This document shows positions 17,778 to 28,118 of a DNA stretch of 45,041 bases, piece by piece. Numbering within the stretch: position 1 is the stretch's first letter; each line of letters starts with the position of its first letter. Position numbers and translations under genes: made by a program. This DNA comes from Hyphomonas sp. (GTDB lineage: Bacteria; Pseudomonadota; Alphaproteobacteria; Caulobacterales; Hyphomonadaceae). The stretch covers positions 1-45,041 of the forward strand of contig WGNP01000019.1 in NCBI GenBank assembly GCA_016124495.1, in the 5' to 3' direction. The notes below the pieces were generated by a model. It was given only the letters and a program-made list of their open reading frames with translations. It was not told the origin of the DNA and did not search any database.

Positions 17778-18242
17778 TCAGGGGGCAGGGCAGTTTTCCG
17801 TCCACTGGACATAAATGCCGAACACTTCGTTGGACGGCGTCGCATAGTCGACCAGCAGCGGCTTGCCTGCGGCGGCGGCCCGCTCGAGCGTATCGAGAAT
17901 GCGCGTCCATTTCAGCGTCTGCGCCGTGGTCGGCAGGGGCAGCGGCGCGCCGGGCGGGACATAGCGGATCCTGTCGGCCTCGAAGTTGATGCGCTGGTCA
18001 CCGCTCGACGTGATCAGCGTGAACATGACCGAATAATTCGTGACCGACTGGGTATTGTAGAGTTCGTGCCGGATGCAGCCTGCGAGGCGGCCTGTGCCGG
18101 GCAGGGCGGCCTCCGGTAGTTTCGGCGTCGGTTTGGGGATCGGCTTGATTGCGGGCGGGATGGCGTCGCCCTGGGCGGCGGCCGGCAGGGCGGCAAGCCC
18201 GGTGGCGGCGGCGAGCAGCAGCGCGGCAGTCAGGTATCTCAT
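17778..18242 (-). CDS. Hypothetical exported protein
   Basis: 154 residues. The first 22 form a signal peptide (MRYLTAALLLAAATGLAALPAAAQ), followed by a proline-rich segment (PPAIKPIPKPTPKLPEAALP) and a soluble domain with cysteines at about 62 and 151 that might form a disulfide in the periplasm. ATG 18242 is preferred over 18248 because GAGGG lies 8 bases before it. I do not recognise the domain. Repeated neighbours suggest nothing; the gene stands alone between convergent and divergent genes. Confidence 0.7.
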   Translation of the reverse strand: MRYLTAALLLAAATGLAALPAAAQGDAIPPAIKPIPKPTPKLPEAALPGTGRLAGCIRHELYNTQSVTNYSVMFTLITSSGDQRINFEADRIRYVPPGAPLPLPTTAQTLKWTRILDTLERAAAAGKPLLVDYATPSNEVFGIYVQWTENCPAP

Positions 18243-18376
18243 GGTCATGTCCCTCTGGTTGCGCCCCCCCGGCGCAGCCCGAGTGTACCTCAGGCGTGCC
18301 AAAGCGGAAGGGGCGGCCTCTTGCACGCGGCCGGCGGGCCGGCGTACACCGCCGCCGCATCCGGTGGAGCGGCGCC

Positions 18377-18688
18377 ATGAGTGAGAATTTCGACTGCGTA
18401 AGCTGCGGGGCGTGCTGTTTCAGCAAGAACCCGCGCTACCTCGTGCTGCTTCCCGAAGATGCCGGGCGGCGCCTGCCGCCGGACAGCCTCTTCGAACATG
18501 AGGGGCGCACCTATGTGGACTATAGCTGCGGCCACTGCGTGCACCTGCAGCTGGGGGACGAGAAGGCGATCTGCGGCGTTTACGAGGAGCGCCCCGAAGC
18601 CTGCCGCGCGTTCCGGGCGGGCAGCTTCGAGTGCATGAAGGCGCGGCGCGCGAACGGCATTCTGGGGGCGAACATCGCTGCGCCCTAG
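18377..18688 (+). CDS. YkgJ family cysteine cluster protein
   Basis: 103 residues with the CxxCxxCC motif (CVSCGACC) at the start, CGHC in the middle, IC-x6-RPEACRAF and a last cysteine in SFECMKARR. This is the zinc or iron-sulfur binding pattern of the YkgJ/UPF0153 family, whose role is unknown. ATG 18377 is chosen because GGAG lies 8 bases upstream and the frame upstream is not protein-like. The family is normally 80-130 residues, so the gene is complete. Confidence 0.85.
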   Translation: MSENFDCVSCGACCFSKNPRYLVLLPEDAGRRLPPDSLFEHEGRTYVDYSCGHCVHLQLGDEKAICGVYEERPEACRAFRAGSFECMKARRANGILGANIAAP

Positions 18689-18769
18689 GCCCGCGTCCTA
18701 AGCCGCAAACAAAAGTCGTGTGTTTGCCGCGGGGCGTGCCTAGATGCGCCGGAAGGGCTGGAGGTGCAC

Positions 18770-19141
18770 ATGGCACACATCTTTTTCTGGGCGGCGGCGG
18801 GCGTGTGCGCGCTGACGGTGTTCATCCACATCTTCCTCGGTGGGACGAAATGGGTGCGGCCGTACCTCGCGGTCGAGATGGAACCGGGGCTGAAATGGCT
18901 CGGCTACCTGATGTGGCATCTCGGCACGGTCTCGACCCTGTTCCTGATGGCGGGCTTTGCGGCCGCCGCGCTTGATGGTTCGAGGACGGATTATGCGATG
19001 ATCGCAACTGCCGGAGCGGCGAGCTTCGTGGCCGTAGCGTCATGGACGGCGGTGAAATCCGGCGTGCCCCCGCAGCGCTTTCCGGTGATCTTCATGTTCT
19101 CGGTGGTGACCGCGCTGGGGGTGGCGGGGCTGGTGGCTTAA
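18770..19141 (+). CDS. Hypothetical four-helix membrane protein
   Basis: 123 residues with four hydrophobic segments at about 3-22, 40-62, 70-88 and 98-120. Charged residues are few (KWVRPYLAVEME between the first two helices). GGAGG lies 5 bases before ATG 18770, which is preferred over GTG 18764. No domain is recognised with confidence. It follows the YkgJ gene by 81 bases on the same strand. Confidence 0.72.
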   Translation: MAHIFFWAAAGVCALTVFIHIFLGGTKWVRPYLAVEMEPGLKWLGYLMWHLGTVSTLFLMAGFAAAALDGSRTDYAMIATAGAASFVAVASWTAVKSGVPPQRFPVIFMFSVVTALGVAGLVA

Positions 19142-19147
19142 TGCACC

Positions 19148-19243
19148 CTACGCTTTCTTCGCGGGCGTTGGTTTGTACCTGCCTGATTGAAGTTCAGCGC
19201 GGCCGGAGGCTGCATACTTGGCGGCGGCCTTCAGCGCGGTCAA
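19148..19243 (-). CDS. Very small basic ORF behind the zeta-toxin remnant
   Basis: 31 residues from TTG 19243 (MTALKAAAKYAASGRAEL, then a lysine-rich end). The start overlaps the TGA (19240-19242) that would end the neighbouring toxin gene, a typical coupled arrangement, and the codons have GC-rich third positions. No ribosome site is clear. It may be a remnant of a longer partner gene. No family recognised. Confidence 0.3.
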   Translation of the reverse strand: MTALKAAAKYAASGRAELQSGRYKPTPAKKA

Positions 19244-19757
19244 TCACCGCCCGGTTGAGGCGTGTTTGCGGAGTGCTGGTAGATTTCATAGCCGTCCCTA
19301 TTTCACTTGTACCAATACCACACCTCAGCGAGTGAACGACAGATGCTTTCAAAGAGCGCTATCCCCCGGGCACATCTGCGGCGGGCATCTTCCTCCGGAA
19401 TGCTGTGCCCCCCCATGGCGACCCTGAGAGCGACACGCACGACCGCGAAATCTGCGTCGGGCACCTCGAGAAATATCAAAGTGATCATGTCTCCGCGCGT
19501 TCACCAGGCCGGGGTGCGCCGTGCATACTCGGATGAAGACAAGGTAGTCTGGAGGGCGAAGTTGCGTTCGTTTGCAACAACATTGCCGAGCCGCCGGATG
19601 AGTTCTCGTACCGCTGCCAGCGGCGATTCCAACGCGCCCTCCTTCGTGCTGAATCTCATCTGCGTTTACAAACGCGGCAGTGGGAAACGCCAACAGGACG
19701 ACGAGCCGGGCAAGGTTGTCTTGCCCGCCCCATTTACACCTGCGATGAGTACGGCCT
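19240..19757 (-). pseudogene. Zeta-toxin-like P-loop kinase, decayed
   Basis: Pieces of a zeta-toxin family kinase lie in order on the minus strand. The Walker A segment LIAGVNGAGKTT (19716-19752) has no start codon before it. LARLVVLLAFPTAAFVNADE lies in a shifted frame (about 19630-19715). LGNVVANERNFALQTTLSSS returns to the first frame and ends at TGA 19501-19503. Then comes MITLIFLEVPDADFAVVRVA with MGGHSIPEEDARRR, stopped again at TGA 19303-19305. The residue frame continues to TGA 19240-19242. Intact relatives phosphorylate UDP-N-acetylglucosamine or similar substrates and act as toxins. At least two stops and two shifts make this copy dead. The N-terminus abuts thiC, and no antitoxin gene is seen. 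Confidence 0.75.
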
Positions 19758-19769
19758 AGGATACCGTGT

Positions 19770-22387
<2,618 letters not shown>

Positions 22388-22398
22388 GTCGTTTCTCC

Positions 22399-22476
22399 GT
22401 CCCTCTCGCCGGCATGACCCGGATCAGGTTCAAAGGGTAACTCTCAGCCCGGCCCCATGCCGGACACCCCTCGGAT
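22399..22476 (-). promoter_or_regulatory. TPP (THI-box) riboswitch
   Basis: Read on the minus strand, the segment carries the conserved THI parts in order: GAGGGGTG, GGGCTGAGAG, ACCCTTTGAACCTGATC and the closing ATGCCGGCGAGAGGGA. These build the two-arm aptamer that binds thiamin pyrophosphate. It ends about 11 bases before the ATG of the hotdog-like gene, so the ribosome site (GGAG) of that gene lies just after the closing helix and translation control is likely. Confidence 0.95.
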
Positions 22477-22586
22477 AGCGTCTATTGTAACCGCGCGCGG
22501 GCGGAATGGGAAGGGACGTGCGGTTCAATAGTCAGAGGACGCACTTAGTGTTTTGACGCGGCCGGCCGACCGAAATACAAAGTCAT

Positions 22587-22742
22587 ATGCCTGACTATCG
22601 TGGGACCGAAACGGTGTTTCCCGGCCGCGGCGTCAATGCGCTGCCGGACGCGACGCGGCGGGGCATCATTGCCCCGCTCTCCGCAGGCGAAGCGAGCGTG
22701 ACCAACCTGGCGGCGGGCTATGACATGGCGCTGCCGGGCTGA
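22587..22742 (+). CDS. Possible small ORF in the 360-base gap before the ArsC-like gene
   Basis: 51 codons from ATG 22587 (MPDYRGTETVFPGRGVN) to TGA 22740-22742, with GC-rich third positions like real genes here but without a ribosome site. It could be a leaderless small gene or a fragment of a longer lost gene. No family recognised. Apart from this and the riboswitch, the region 22477-22834 shows nothing. Confidence 0.3.
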   Translation: MPDYRGTETVFPGRGVNALPDATRRGIIAPLSAGEASVTNLAAGYDMALPG

Positions 22743-22834
22743 TCAGCGCCGCGAACACCGCAGGGCGTTGGCTCGCCGGGTTTAACGTCCGCCGATCCGG
22801 ATTGCGTTGTCCAGATACGGAAGATTTGTTCGCC

Positions 22835-23176
22835 TCAGCCGATGCGAGCCTTGGTTTCGACGGTCCAGCCGACAAGGACTTCGCCGCCCAGCTCGATGAC
22901 CGGGCGTTTGATCAGCGCGGGGTTGCCGAGCAGGAGGCCCTCGACAGTGGTGCCAGAAGCTTTCGCCTTGTCAGCGTCCGAGAGGGCGCGCCAGGTCGTC
23001 GAGCTGCGGTTGACCAGCTTGTCACCGGCGGCGGCGAGCCAGCGGGGCAGGAGGGTTTTCAGGTCGGCCTCGGCGCGGATGTCGACGAACTCGGCCGGTT
23101 GGCCGCTTGCCTCGATTTCGCGGAGCGCTTTCTTGCAGGTGTCGCAATTCTTCAGGCCGAAAAGCTTCAGGGTCAT
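22835..23176 (-). CDS. ArsC/Spx family thioredoxin-fold protein
   Basis: 113 residues of the arsenate-reductase-like family: LKLFGLKNCDTCKKA with Cys11 and Cys14, EFVDIRAE, and the C-terminal NPALIKRPVIEL that contains the conserved Arg-Pro of ArsC and Spx. The CxxC pattern fits the YffB/Spx-like subgroup more than true glutaredoxin-linked ArsC. In Gram-negative bacteria the role of this subgroup is not settled. No ars genes are near. It is divergent from the beta-lactamase-fold gene. Confidence 0.85.
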   Translation of the reverse strand: MTLKLFGLKNCDTCKKALREIEASGQPAEFVDIRAEADLKTLLPRWLAAAGDKLVNRSSTTWRALSDADKAKASGTTVEGLLLGNPALIKRPVIELGGEVLVGWTVETKARIG

Positions 23177-23313
23177 GGCGCTCGTTTCCTGCTATGGTGA
23201 GGCGGTCAGATGTGGTCCGTGCCGGCGAAGCGCAACCAGGTGTCCGACGGATTTGTGAGTGCCGCCCGTTCAGTCTGTCGAAGAGACCTGCAAACCCGGA
23301 TCTGGAGGTGACG

Positions 23314-24453
23314 ATGAAGCGCCTGATGCTGATGATGGTTGCCGCAACGCTCAGTCTTGCGGGCTGCGGCGGGGGTGGTTCGGATTCTTCGGCCGGCACG
23401 CCTCCGCCGGTGTCTCCGCCGCCGCCCCCACCTCCTCCGCCTCCGCCTCCGCCTCCACCCCCGCCTCCGTCGGCGCCGGATTTCAGTGCGGTTGAGGCCC
23501 GGATCAACGCTGCGCCTGTAGCCAATATTGCACTTCTGGTCGGCGACCGTACGGGGGTTCGCTACCGGTTCGAGAAAGGCGCGATGAAGACGGACACCCC
23601 GATCCTGATCGCTTCTGCTTCAAAGCTTGTGTTCGGTGCGTTTGTCTGGACGCTCATTGAGCGCGGCGAGTTCTCTCGCACCTCGCGCCCGCAAGATAAC
23701 ATCGACTTCTGGACAAACGTGGCGGGCGACGGGCGATCGGCCATCACGCTCGACATGCTGATGGGCTTCACATCCGGTTTCAACCAGCGGGACGATGGCC
23801 CGGGTTGCGTCGGTGAAAGTGCTTTTTCGCTCCAGACATGCGTGCGCCAGATCTATGATGGCGGGCTGGACACCCTGCCGGATTCGGCTTTCTCCTATGG
23901 TAACGAACATATGCAGATCGCCGCGCTGATGGTCGCAAACAAGCGGGGCCAAACCATCGATGCAGCGATGCGGGAAGTCCTGCTTGACCCGTTCGGGATC
24001 AGTGCAGTTACGAGATATACACAGGGCGCAGGCGACAATCCGCGGTATGCAGGGTCGCTGCTCTCAACCGGCGAGGACTATGCAAAGCTGCTGACTGCCA
24101 TTCTCCAGGGCAACATCGCACCGAGCCGCGCGGCGTTTCTTGAAGACCGCACAGGCAGCCGCGTGATTGAATTCCGTCCGGGTGCGCTCGACGCCAACAA
24201 TGTGGATTGGCGTTATGGCTTCGGTTTCTGGAAGGAGTGCGATGTACGTCCATATTCGCCAGCCTGCGACGCCGCGCCCGTGATATCTTCGCCAGGCGCC
24301 TTTGGCTTCACTCCGTGGGTCGATTTCGAGAATGATTACTGGGGTATCATTGTGCTTCAGGAGACCTCGGGGGCCCTGAGAGACCCAGCCTCTTTCAGCA
24401 TCGATCTCGAGCAGGATGTTCAGCCGCTTATTGAAGTCGCGCTCGGCCGCTGA
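23314..24453 (+). CDS. Serine beta-lactamase-fold hydrolase lipoprotein with polyproline linker
   Basis: 379 residues. A lipoprotein signal ends at LAGC (Cys18), then a glycine/serine stretch and an almost pure proline run at about 31-52 that should act as a stiff spacer from the membrane. The enzymatic domain carries SASK (Ser101, Lys104) as the SxxK motif and YGN (195-197) as the YxN motif of class C beta-lactamases and esterases or D-aminopeptidases of that fold. A KTG-like element is not obvious. GGAGG lies 5 bases before ATG. It may act on cell wall peptides or esters outside the inner membrane; the substrate is unknown. Confidence 0.85.
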   Translation: MKRLMLMMVAATLSLAGCGGGGSDSSAGTPPPVSPPPPPPPPPPPPPPPPPPSAPDFSAVEARINAAPVANIALLVGDRTGVRYRFEKGAMKTDTPILIASASKLVFGAFVWTLIERGEFSRTSRPQDNIDFWTNVAGDGRSAITLDMLMGFTSGFNQRDDGPGCVGESAFSLQTCVRQIYDGGLDTLPDSAFSYGNEHMQIAALMVANKRGQTIDAAMREVLLDPFGISAVTRYTQGAGDNPRYAGSLLSTGEDYAKLLTAILQGNIAPSRAAFLEDRTGSRVIEFRPGALDANNVDWRYGFGFWKECDVRPYSPACDAAPVISSPGAFGFTPWVDFENDYWGIIVLQETSGALRDPASFSIDLEQDVQPLIEVALGR

Positions 24454-24459
24454 AAGCGT

Positions 24460-24639
24460 TCAGGCGGGAGTGTCCACGAAGACTTCGCCGGAGAGATGGT
24501 CGAGCCGGCCCTGCAAGTGGGCGCGGACGTCCTCGGCCGCCTGGTTGTAGCCGCCGGGGTTGATCAGGGCGGTCATGCGCTCGACGAGTTTGCCCGCGCG
24601 GAAGGCGCTCAGGCTTTTGTTGAAATCGCGGGCGGACAA
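24460..24639 (-). CDS. Small ORF downstream of the glycosidase gene
   Basis: 59 residues from TTG 24639 (MSARDFNKSLSAFRAGKLV) to TGA 24460-24462, with nearly all third positions G or C, like true genes in this window. AGG lies 9 bases upstream. The region just before it, in another frame, reads LKLSPERPQLPIEQVRA with similar codon quality, so this may be the rear half of a longer gene broken by a one-base shift near 24645. No family recognised; the ending HLQGRLDHLSGEVFVD looks faintly like the end of a peptide deformylase but lacks HExxH. Confidence 0.45.
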   Translation of the reverse strand: MSARDFNKSLSAFRAGKLVERMTALINPGGYNQAAEDVRAHLQGRLDHLSGEVFVDTPA

Positions 24640-24696
24640 GGGCTCGGACCTGCTCGATCGGAAGCTGGGGCCGTTCGGGCGACAGCTTGAGCTGTT

Positions 24697-25476
24697 TTAC
24701 GATTTGCCGGACCCGCGCACGACGCCAACGATCGGGCCCATGTCGAGGCCGGATTCGTTGCGTTCCAATGCGGGGGCGTAGATCTTGGAGACTGCGCCAT
24801 CGAGATAGAGAGCGTTGGGTACGTCAAGCTCGTCGCGGAAGAAGCGGGCGAAGGCGTGGAAGTTCACCGGCGAGTCCGAGATCACGAAGACGACGCGGCG
24901 GCCATCGGCGCTGACGCCGACACCGTTCCGGCGGCGGATGCTGGTGCCGTCCGGGTTGAGGACCGGATGGAGTTCGCCGTCGACGACGAGCATCGGGCCG
25001 GACTGGGTCGCGAAGCGGGGAGGGTCATCGGCGAAGCGTTCGGCGTAGGCGAGCGTTTCGGTGACGCCGGCGGCGCCGTCCTCGATCCAGAACACGCCGT
25101 TGGGCAGCATCCCGAAATTGCCGGGCCCGGCATTCTTGACGAGGCCCATCTCGGATTCTTCCTCCTCGATATAAAGGCCCACCGGGCGGCGGTCCTCATG
25201 GTACATGCCGGCGTTCATCGCGAAGACGAGGCTGCCGCCTTTCGAGGCGACATGGTTGGCGAGCCTGTCGAACTGGCCGAAGGGCGCGCCGGCCTCGTCG
25301 CGCAGGAACAGGCGGATGTCATCGGCGGCGGGGTCGAAGCTGCAGACCAGAAAGGGCACCGATTCGAAGCCGACCGTCTCGCAAGGGCCTTCGGACTTGG
25401 GGGTGCAGCCCGCAAGCACGAGGCCGCTGAGGGCAAAGAGGGCGGCGCGCAGCATCATTGTAGAGAGGTTAGTCAT
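24697..25476 (-). CDS. Phosphodiester glycosidase (NAGPA/DUF2233) family lipoprotein
   Basis: 259 residues: a lipoprotein signal ending in LAGC (Cys24 from ATG 25476), then a NAGPA-type domain. Key text is VFAMNAGMYHEDRRPVGLYIE, GNFGMLPNGVFWI, ATQSGPMLVVDGELHP and NALYLDGAVSKIYAP, which matches the glycine/asparagine-rich active region of N-acetylglucosamine-1-phosphodiester alpha-N-acetylglucosaminidase relatives. In bacteria these proteins are often linked to the cell envelope and their substrates are rarely known. No clear ribosome site marks the start; 25458 is an alternative. Confidence 0.85.
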   Translation of the reverse strand: MTNLSTMMLRAALFALSGLVLAGCTPKSEGPCETVGFESVPFLVCSFDPAADDIRLFLRDEAGAPFGQFDRLANHVASKGGSLVFAMNAGMYHEDRRPVGLYIEEEESEMGLVKNAGPGNFGMLPNGVFWIEDGAAGVTETLAYAERFADDPPRFATQSGPMLVVDGELHPVLNPDGTSIRRRNGVGVSADGRRVVFVISDSPVNFHAFARFFRDELDVPNALYLDGAVSKIYAPALERNESGLDMGPIVGVVRGSGKS

Positions 25477-25635
25477 CCGGGGCGTCGCTCGCAACCTTGC
25501 CGCCTGCACGAGGCTGTGGGGAGGTGTGGAATGCCGCAATGGCGACGCGCGGTGCGGCGATTGCGTCTGACATCCGAGGGGCCTATCCTGCGCTCCTGAT
25601 TGCCTGCCAGGTAGGCAGCTCCAAAAGGATCCGAC

Positions 25636-25860
25636 ATGCCGAAGTCAAAAGACATTCCAGCCGCCGCCCGCGAGGGGCGCGATTCGCTCCTGCAGTTCAC
25701 CGTGATGGTTTCGGGGCGCAGCGATCCGGCGGAAGTGATGGCCTACGCGGTAGAGCGCGGCTGGCTGGACGCAGACGGCAATATCACACCTGCGGGGATA
25801 GAGCTGGAGAAGGCATTGTCCGACCAGTCAGGCACGCGCTCGGCATTCCAGGGCACATAA
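25636..25860 (+). CDS. Small conserved-looking protein, function unknown
   Basis: 74 residues (MPKSKDIPAAAREGRDSLLQ). The sequence has well-formed coding bias and a helical, charged composition with VMAYAVERGWLDADGNITPAG in the centre. AAAAGGA lies 6-7 bases before ATG. There is no signal or membrane segment. A second small gene starts 3 bases after its stop. I do not recognise the domain. Confidence 0.65.
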   Translation: MPKSKDIPAAAREGRDSLLQFTVMVSGRSDPAEVMAYAVERGWLDADGNITPAGIELEKALSDQSGTRSAFQGT

Positions 25861-25862
25861 AG

Positions 25863-26042
25863 TTGGCCGGGAACTTCGAACGCCACCGGCAGGCCTGGAC
25901 GACCGATGAGGTGCAGAAGCTGCACTTGCTGGCGACCAAGGGCATAAGCCTGAAAGCCATAAGCAAGGCGATGACCCGCAGCGAGGAATCGATCCAGGCG
26001 CGGGCGAAGATCGACAAGCTGAAGATTTCGAAGATGCGGTAG
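25863..26042 (+). CDS. Small SANT/Myb-like helical protein
   Basis: 59 residues from TTG 25863. The core WTTDEVQKLHLLATKGISLK followed by AISKAMTRSEESIQARAK resembles a single SANT/Myb or MarR-like three-helix unit with an opening tryptophan, the type that binds DNA or other proteins. AGGG lies 9 bases before the TTG, and no ATG occurs in frame. It starts 3 bases after the stop of the previous small gene, so the two form a likely operon. The start and function are uncertain. Confidence 0.55.
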   Translation: MAGNFERHRQAWTTDEVQKLHLLATKGISLKAISKAMTRSEESIQARAKIDKLKISKMR

Positions 26043-26124
26043 GGGGGGCGGCGGGCGCTGGGATCAGCTGCAAGCCCTGGACCAGCTTCGGGCCCGTTAT
26101 CATAGTATTGTCTGCAGGCTGGTT

Positions 26125-26678
26125 GTGTTTGCGGCGCGCCTGCAAAAGCAAAATCCGGCACTGTCATTGATGATCCCTGGGCGGAGCGTTTTCACGCTGG
26201 CCTACCTGAATGGTGCGCCGCGCAACCTTTCGCCCCTTCAGTGCTTCTGGTGGGATCACAAACCGGAGCAGGTGCTCGAAGCGGCCCCTGCGACCGTGCC
26301 TGTGCTGCTGAAGGATGCCAGTCAGGAAGACTATGATGCGCTTGTGTTGCCCGGCGGTAAGATGATTGCGGACATTCTCAGAACCCTTAAGAAGGCGATC
26401 AGCTTCGTGAAATCATTTTTCGACGCCAGTAAGCCGCTCGCCGCGATCTGTCATGCGCCCTGGCTGCTGATCGAGCGGGTATTGTCCGTGACCTGGCGCT
26501 GACCAGCTACCAATCGATCAAGGCCGATGTAGTTAACGTGGGCGGCCGATGGCAAGACAATGCGGTCGCCGTGGATAACGGCATGATCACATCAGGAAAT
26601 CCGGACGATCTTGACACGTTCTCGAGCAAGATCATCCAGCAGGTTGCCAAAAGCCTGCAGGCACTCAGGGCTGCCTGA
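26125..26678 (+). pseudogene. DJ-1/PfpI family gene with a frameshift
   Basis: The first part (to 26502 in its frame) carries EDYDALVLPGGKM and KPLAAICHAPWLLIE, with the nucleophile cysteine and the ICHAPW elbow of PfpI-like glyoxalase/chaperone proteins. At about 26473-26476 one base is missing. The neighbouring frame then gives GIVRDLALTSYQSIKADVVN, VDNGMITSGNPDDL and the normal end at TGA 26676-26678. The N-terminal strand with the usual nucleotide-like start and acidic active-site residue is not recognisable before the first part, so the gene is probably also cut at its 5' end. It is unlikely to be functional. Confidence 0.75.
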
Positions 26679-26762
26679 AACGTGCACAGGGCCAGCTTCC
26701 GAACGGGTAAGGCAAGAGGGTTGCCAAGAGCCGGGGTGAAGGCTCTGCCACAGCTTGCCGCT

Positions 26763-27926
26763 TCAGGCGCCCGCTTGGCCGCCCGCCAGCGCCTCGCGGC
26801 GTTTCTCAGCAGCGGATTTTTTGACGCTTTCGGAGCGCAGCTGGCCGCAGGCGGCCAGGATGTCGCGGCCGCGGGGGGTACGGATGGGCGATGCGTAGCC
26901 GGCGCGGTTGAGGATTTCGGCGAAGGCTTCGATCGTTTCCCAACTTGAGCATTCGTAAGGGCTGCCCGGCCACGGATTGAACGGGATCAGGTTTATCTTG
27001 GCGGGTATACCCTTCAGCAGGCGGACGAGATCGTGCGCTTCGGCGAGCGTGTCGTTGACGCCCTTCAGCATAACGTATTCGAACGTCACCTTGCGGGAAT
27101 TGCCGAGGCTCGGATAGGCGGCGATGGCATCCATCAGTTCGGCGAGATTGTACTTCCTGTTGATCGGCACGATCTCGTTGCGCAGGTCGTCGTTCGTCGC
27201 GTGCAGGGAAATGGCGAGCATGGCATTGGTGCGCTGGCCGAGTTCCGGGATCTTGGGCGCCACGCCGGCGGTAGAGACGGTGATCCGTCTGCGGCCGATC
27301 GCGATGCCGTCGCCGTCCGAGATCGTGTCGATGGCTTCGGCGACATTGTCGAGATTGTAGAGCGGCTCGCCCATGCCCATGAAGACGATGTTGGTGAGCA
27401 GGCGGCCTTCCTCAGCGCTTGGCCATTCGTCGAGTGCGTCGCGGGTGATCAGCACCTGCTGGACGATTTCCTGAGCGGTAAGATTGCGCACGAGGGCCTG
27501 CGTGCCGGTATGGCAGAAGGTGCAGTTGAGGGTGCAGCCGACCTGGCTGGAGACGCAGAGGGCGCCGGCCTTGCCGACATCCGGGATATAGACGCTTTCA
27601 CCCTCGATGCCGGGTCCGAAGCGGGTAAGCCATTTCTGGGTGCCGTCGCCGGAGACCTGATGGTCGGCGATTTCGGCGCGGCTCAGACTGTATTTGTCCG
27701 CCATCAGGCTCCGCAGATCCTTGGCGATGTCAGTCATCACCGCGAAATCACGGGCGCCGAAATGGTGAATCCAGCGGCGCAGCTGTCTGGCGCGCATGCT
27801 GGCCTGTTTACCCTCCAGCCCAAGCGATTCCATCTCCGCCTTCAGGGCCGGGATCGACAGGCCTGACAGGGATTTCGGGCGCGGCTGAGGCGCAGGGCGC
27901 CGGGAAAGGTCGAGGGAGGTGGACAT
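26763..27926 (-). CDS. rlmN: Dual-specificity 23S rRNA/tRNA adenine C2 methyltransferase
   Basis: 387 residues. RlmN is a radical SAM enzyme that methylates C2 of A2503 in 23S rRNA and A37 in some tRNAs. The cluster motif CTLNCTFC (Cys131, Cys135, Cys138) and the methyl-carrying Cys360 in ILAACGQL are visible, along with [10 protein letters not shown] and [18 protein letters not shown]. No strong ribosome site is seen for ATG 27926, but the N-terminal text fits the family. It stands alone on the minus strand. Confidence 0.95.
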   Translation of the reverse strand: MSTSLDLSRRPAPQPRPKSLSGLSIPALKAEMESLGLEGKQASMRARQLRRWIHHFGARDFAVMTDIAKDLRSLMADKYSLSRAEIADHQVSGDGTQKWLTRFGPGIEGESVYIPDVGKAGALCVSSQVGCTLNCTFCHTGTQALVRNLTAQEIVQQVLITRDALDEWPSAEEGRLLTNIVFMGMGEPLYNLDNVAEAIDTISDGDGIAIGRRRITVSTAGVAPKIPELGQRTNAMLAISLHATNDDLRNEIVPINRKYNLAELMDAIAAYPSLGNSRKVTFEYVMLKGVNDTLAEAHDLVRLLKGIPAKINLIPFNPWPGSPYECSSWETIEAFAEILNRAGYASPIRTPRGRDILAACGQLRSESVKKSAAEKRREALAGGQAGA

Positions 27927-28118
27927 CGGCGGGCCTATAGCATGCGGGGCGGATTAAGGAAAACCGCTCCGTACATGGACAGAATGTAAGGGGGCAAATC
28001 GTGGATCCGGCCTTCTTTCTGTCACCGAATTGCGGGAACAGGCGGGTATTGCTGGCTTATATTGATACGGGTTGCCGCAAAAAGCGGCCGATAAAGTTCA
28101 TCACAAGGAAGTCACCTC

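Noticed and set aside
23420..23470. CCN triplet run as a tandem repeat locus
   Set aside because: It is the codon run of a polyproline linker inside an open gene, so it is described there.
24460..24639. Peptide deformylase fragment
   Set aside because: The ending GRLDHLSGEVFVD recalls the deformylase helix, but the HExxH metal motif and the other two motifs are absent, so the name is not supported.
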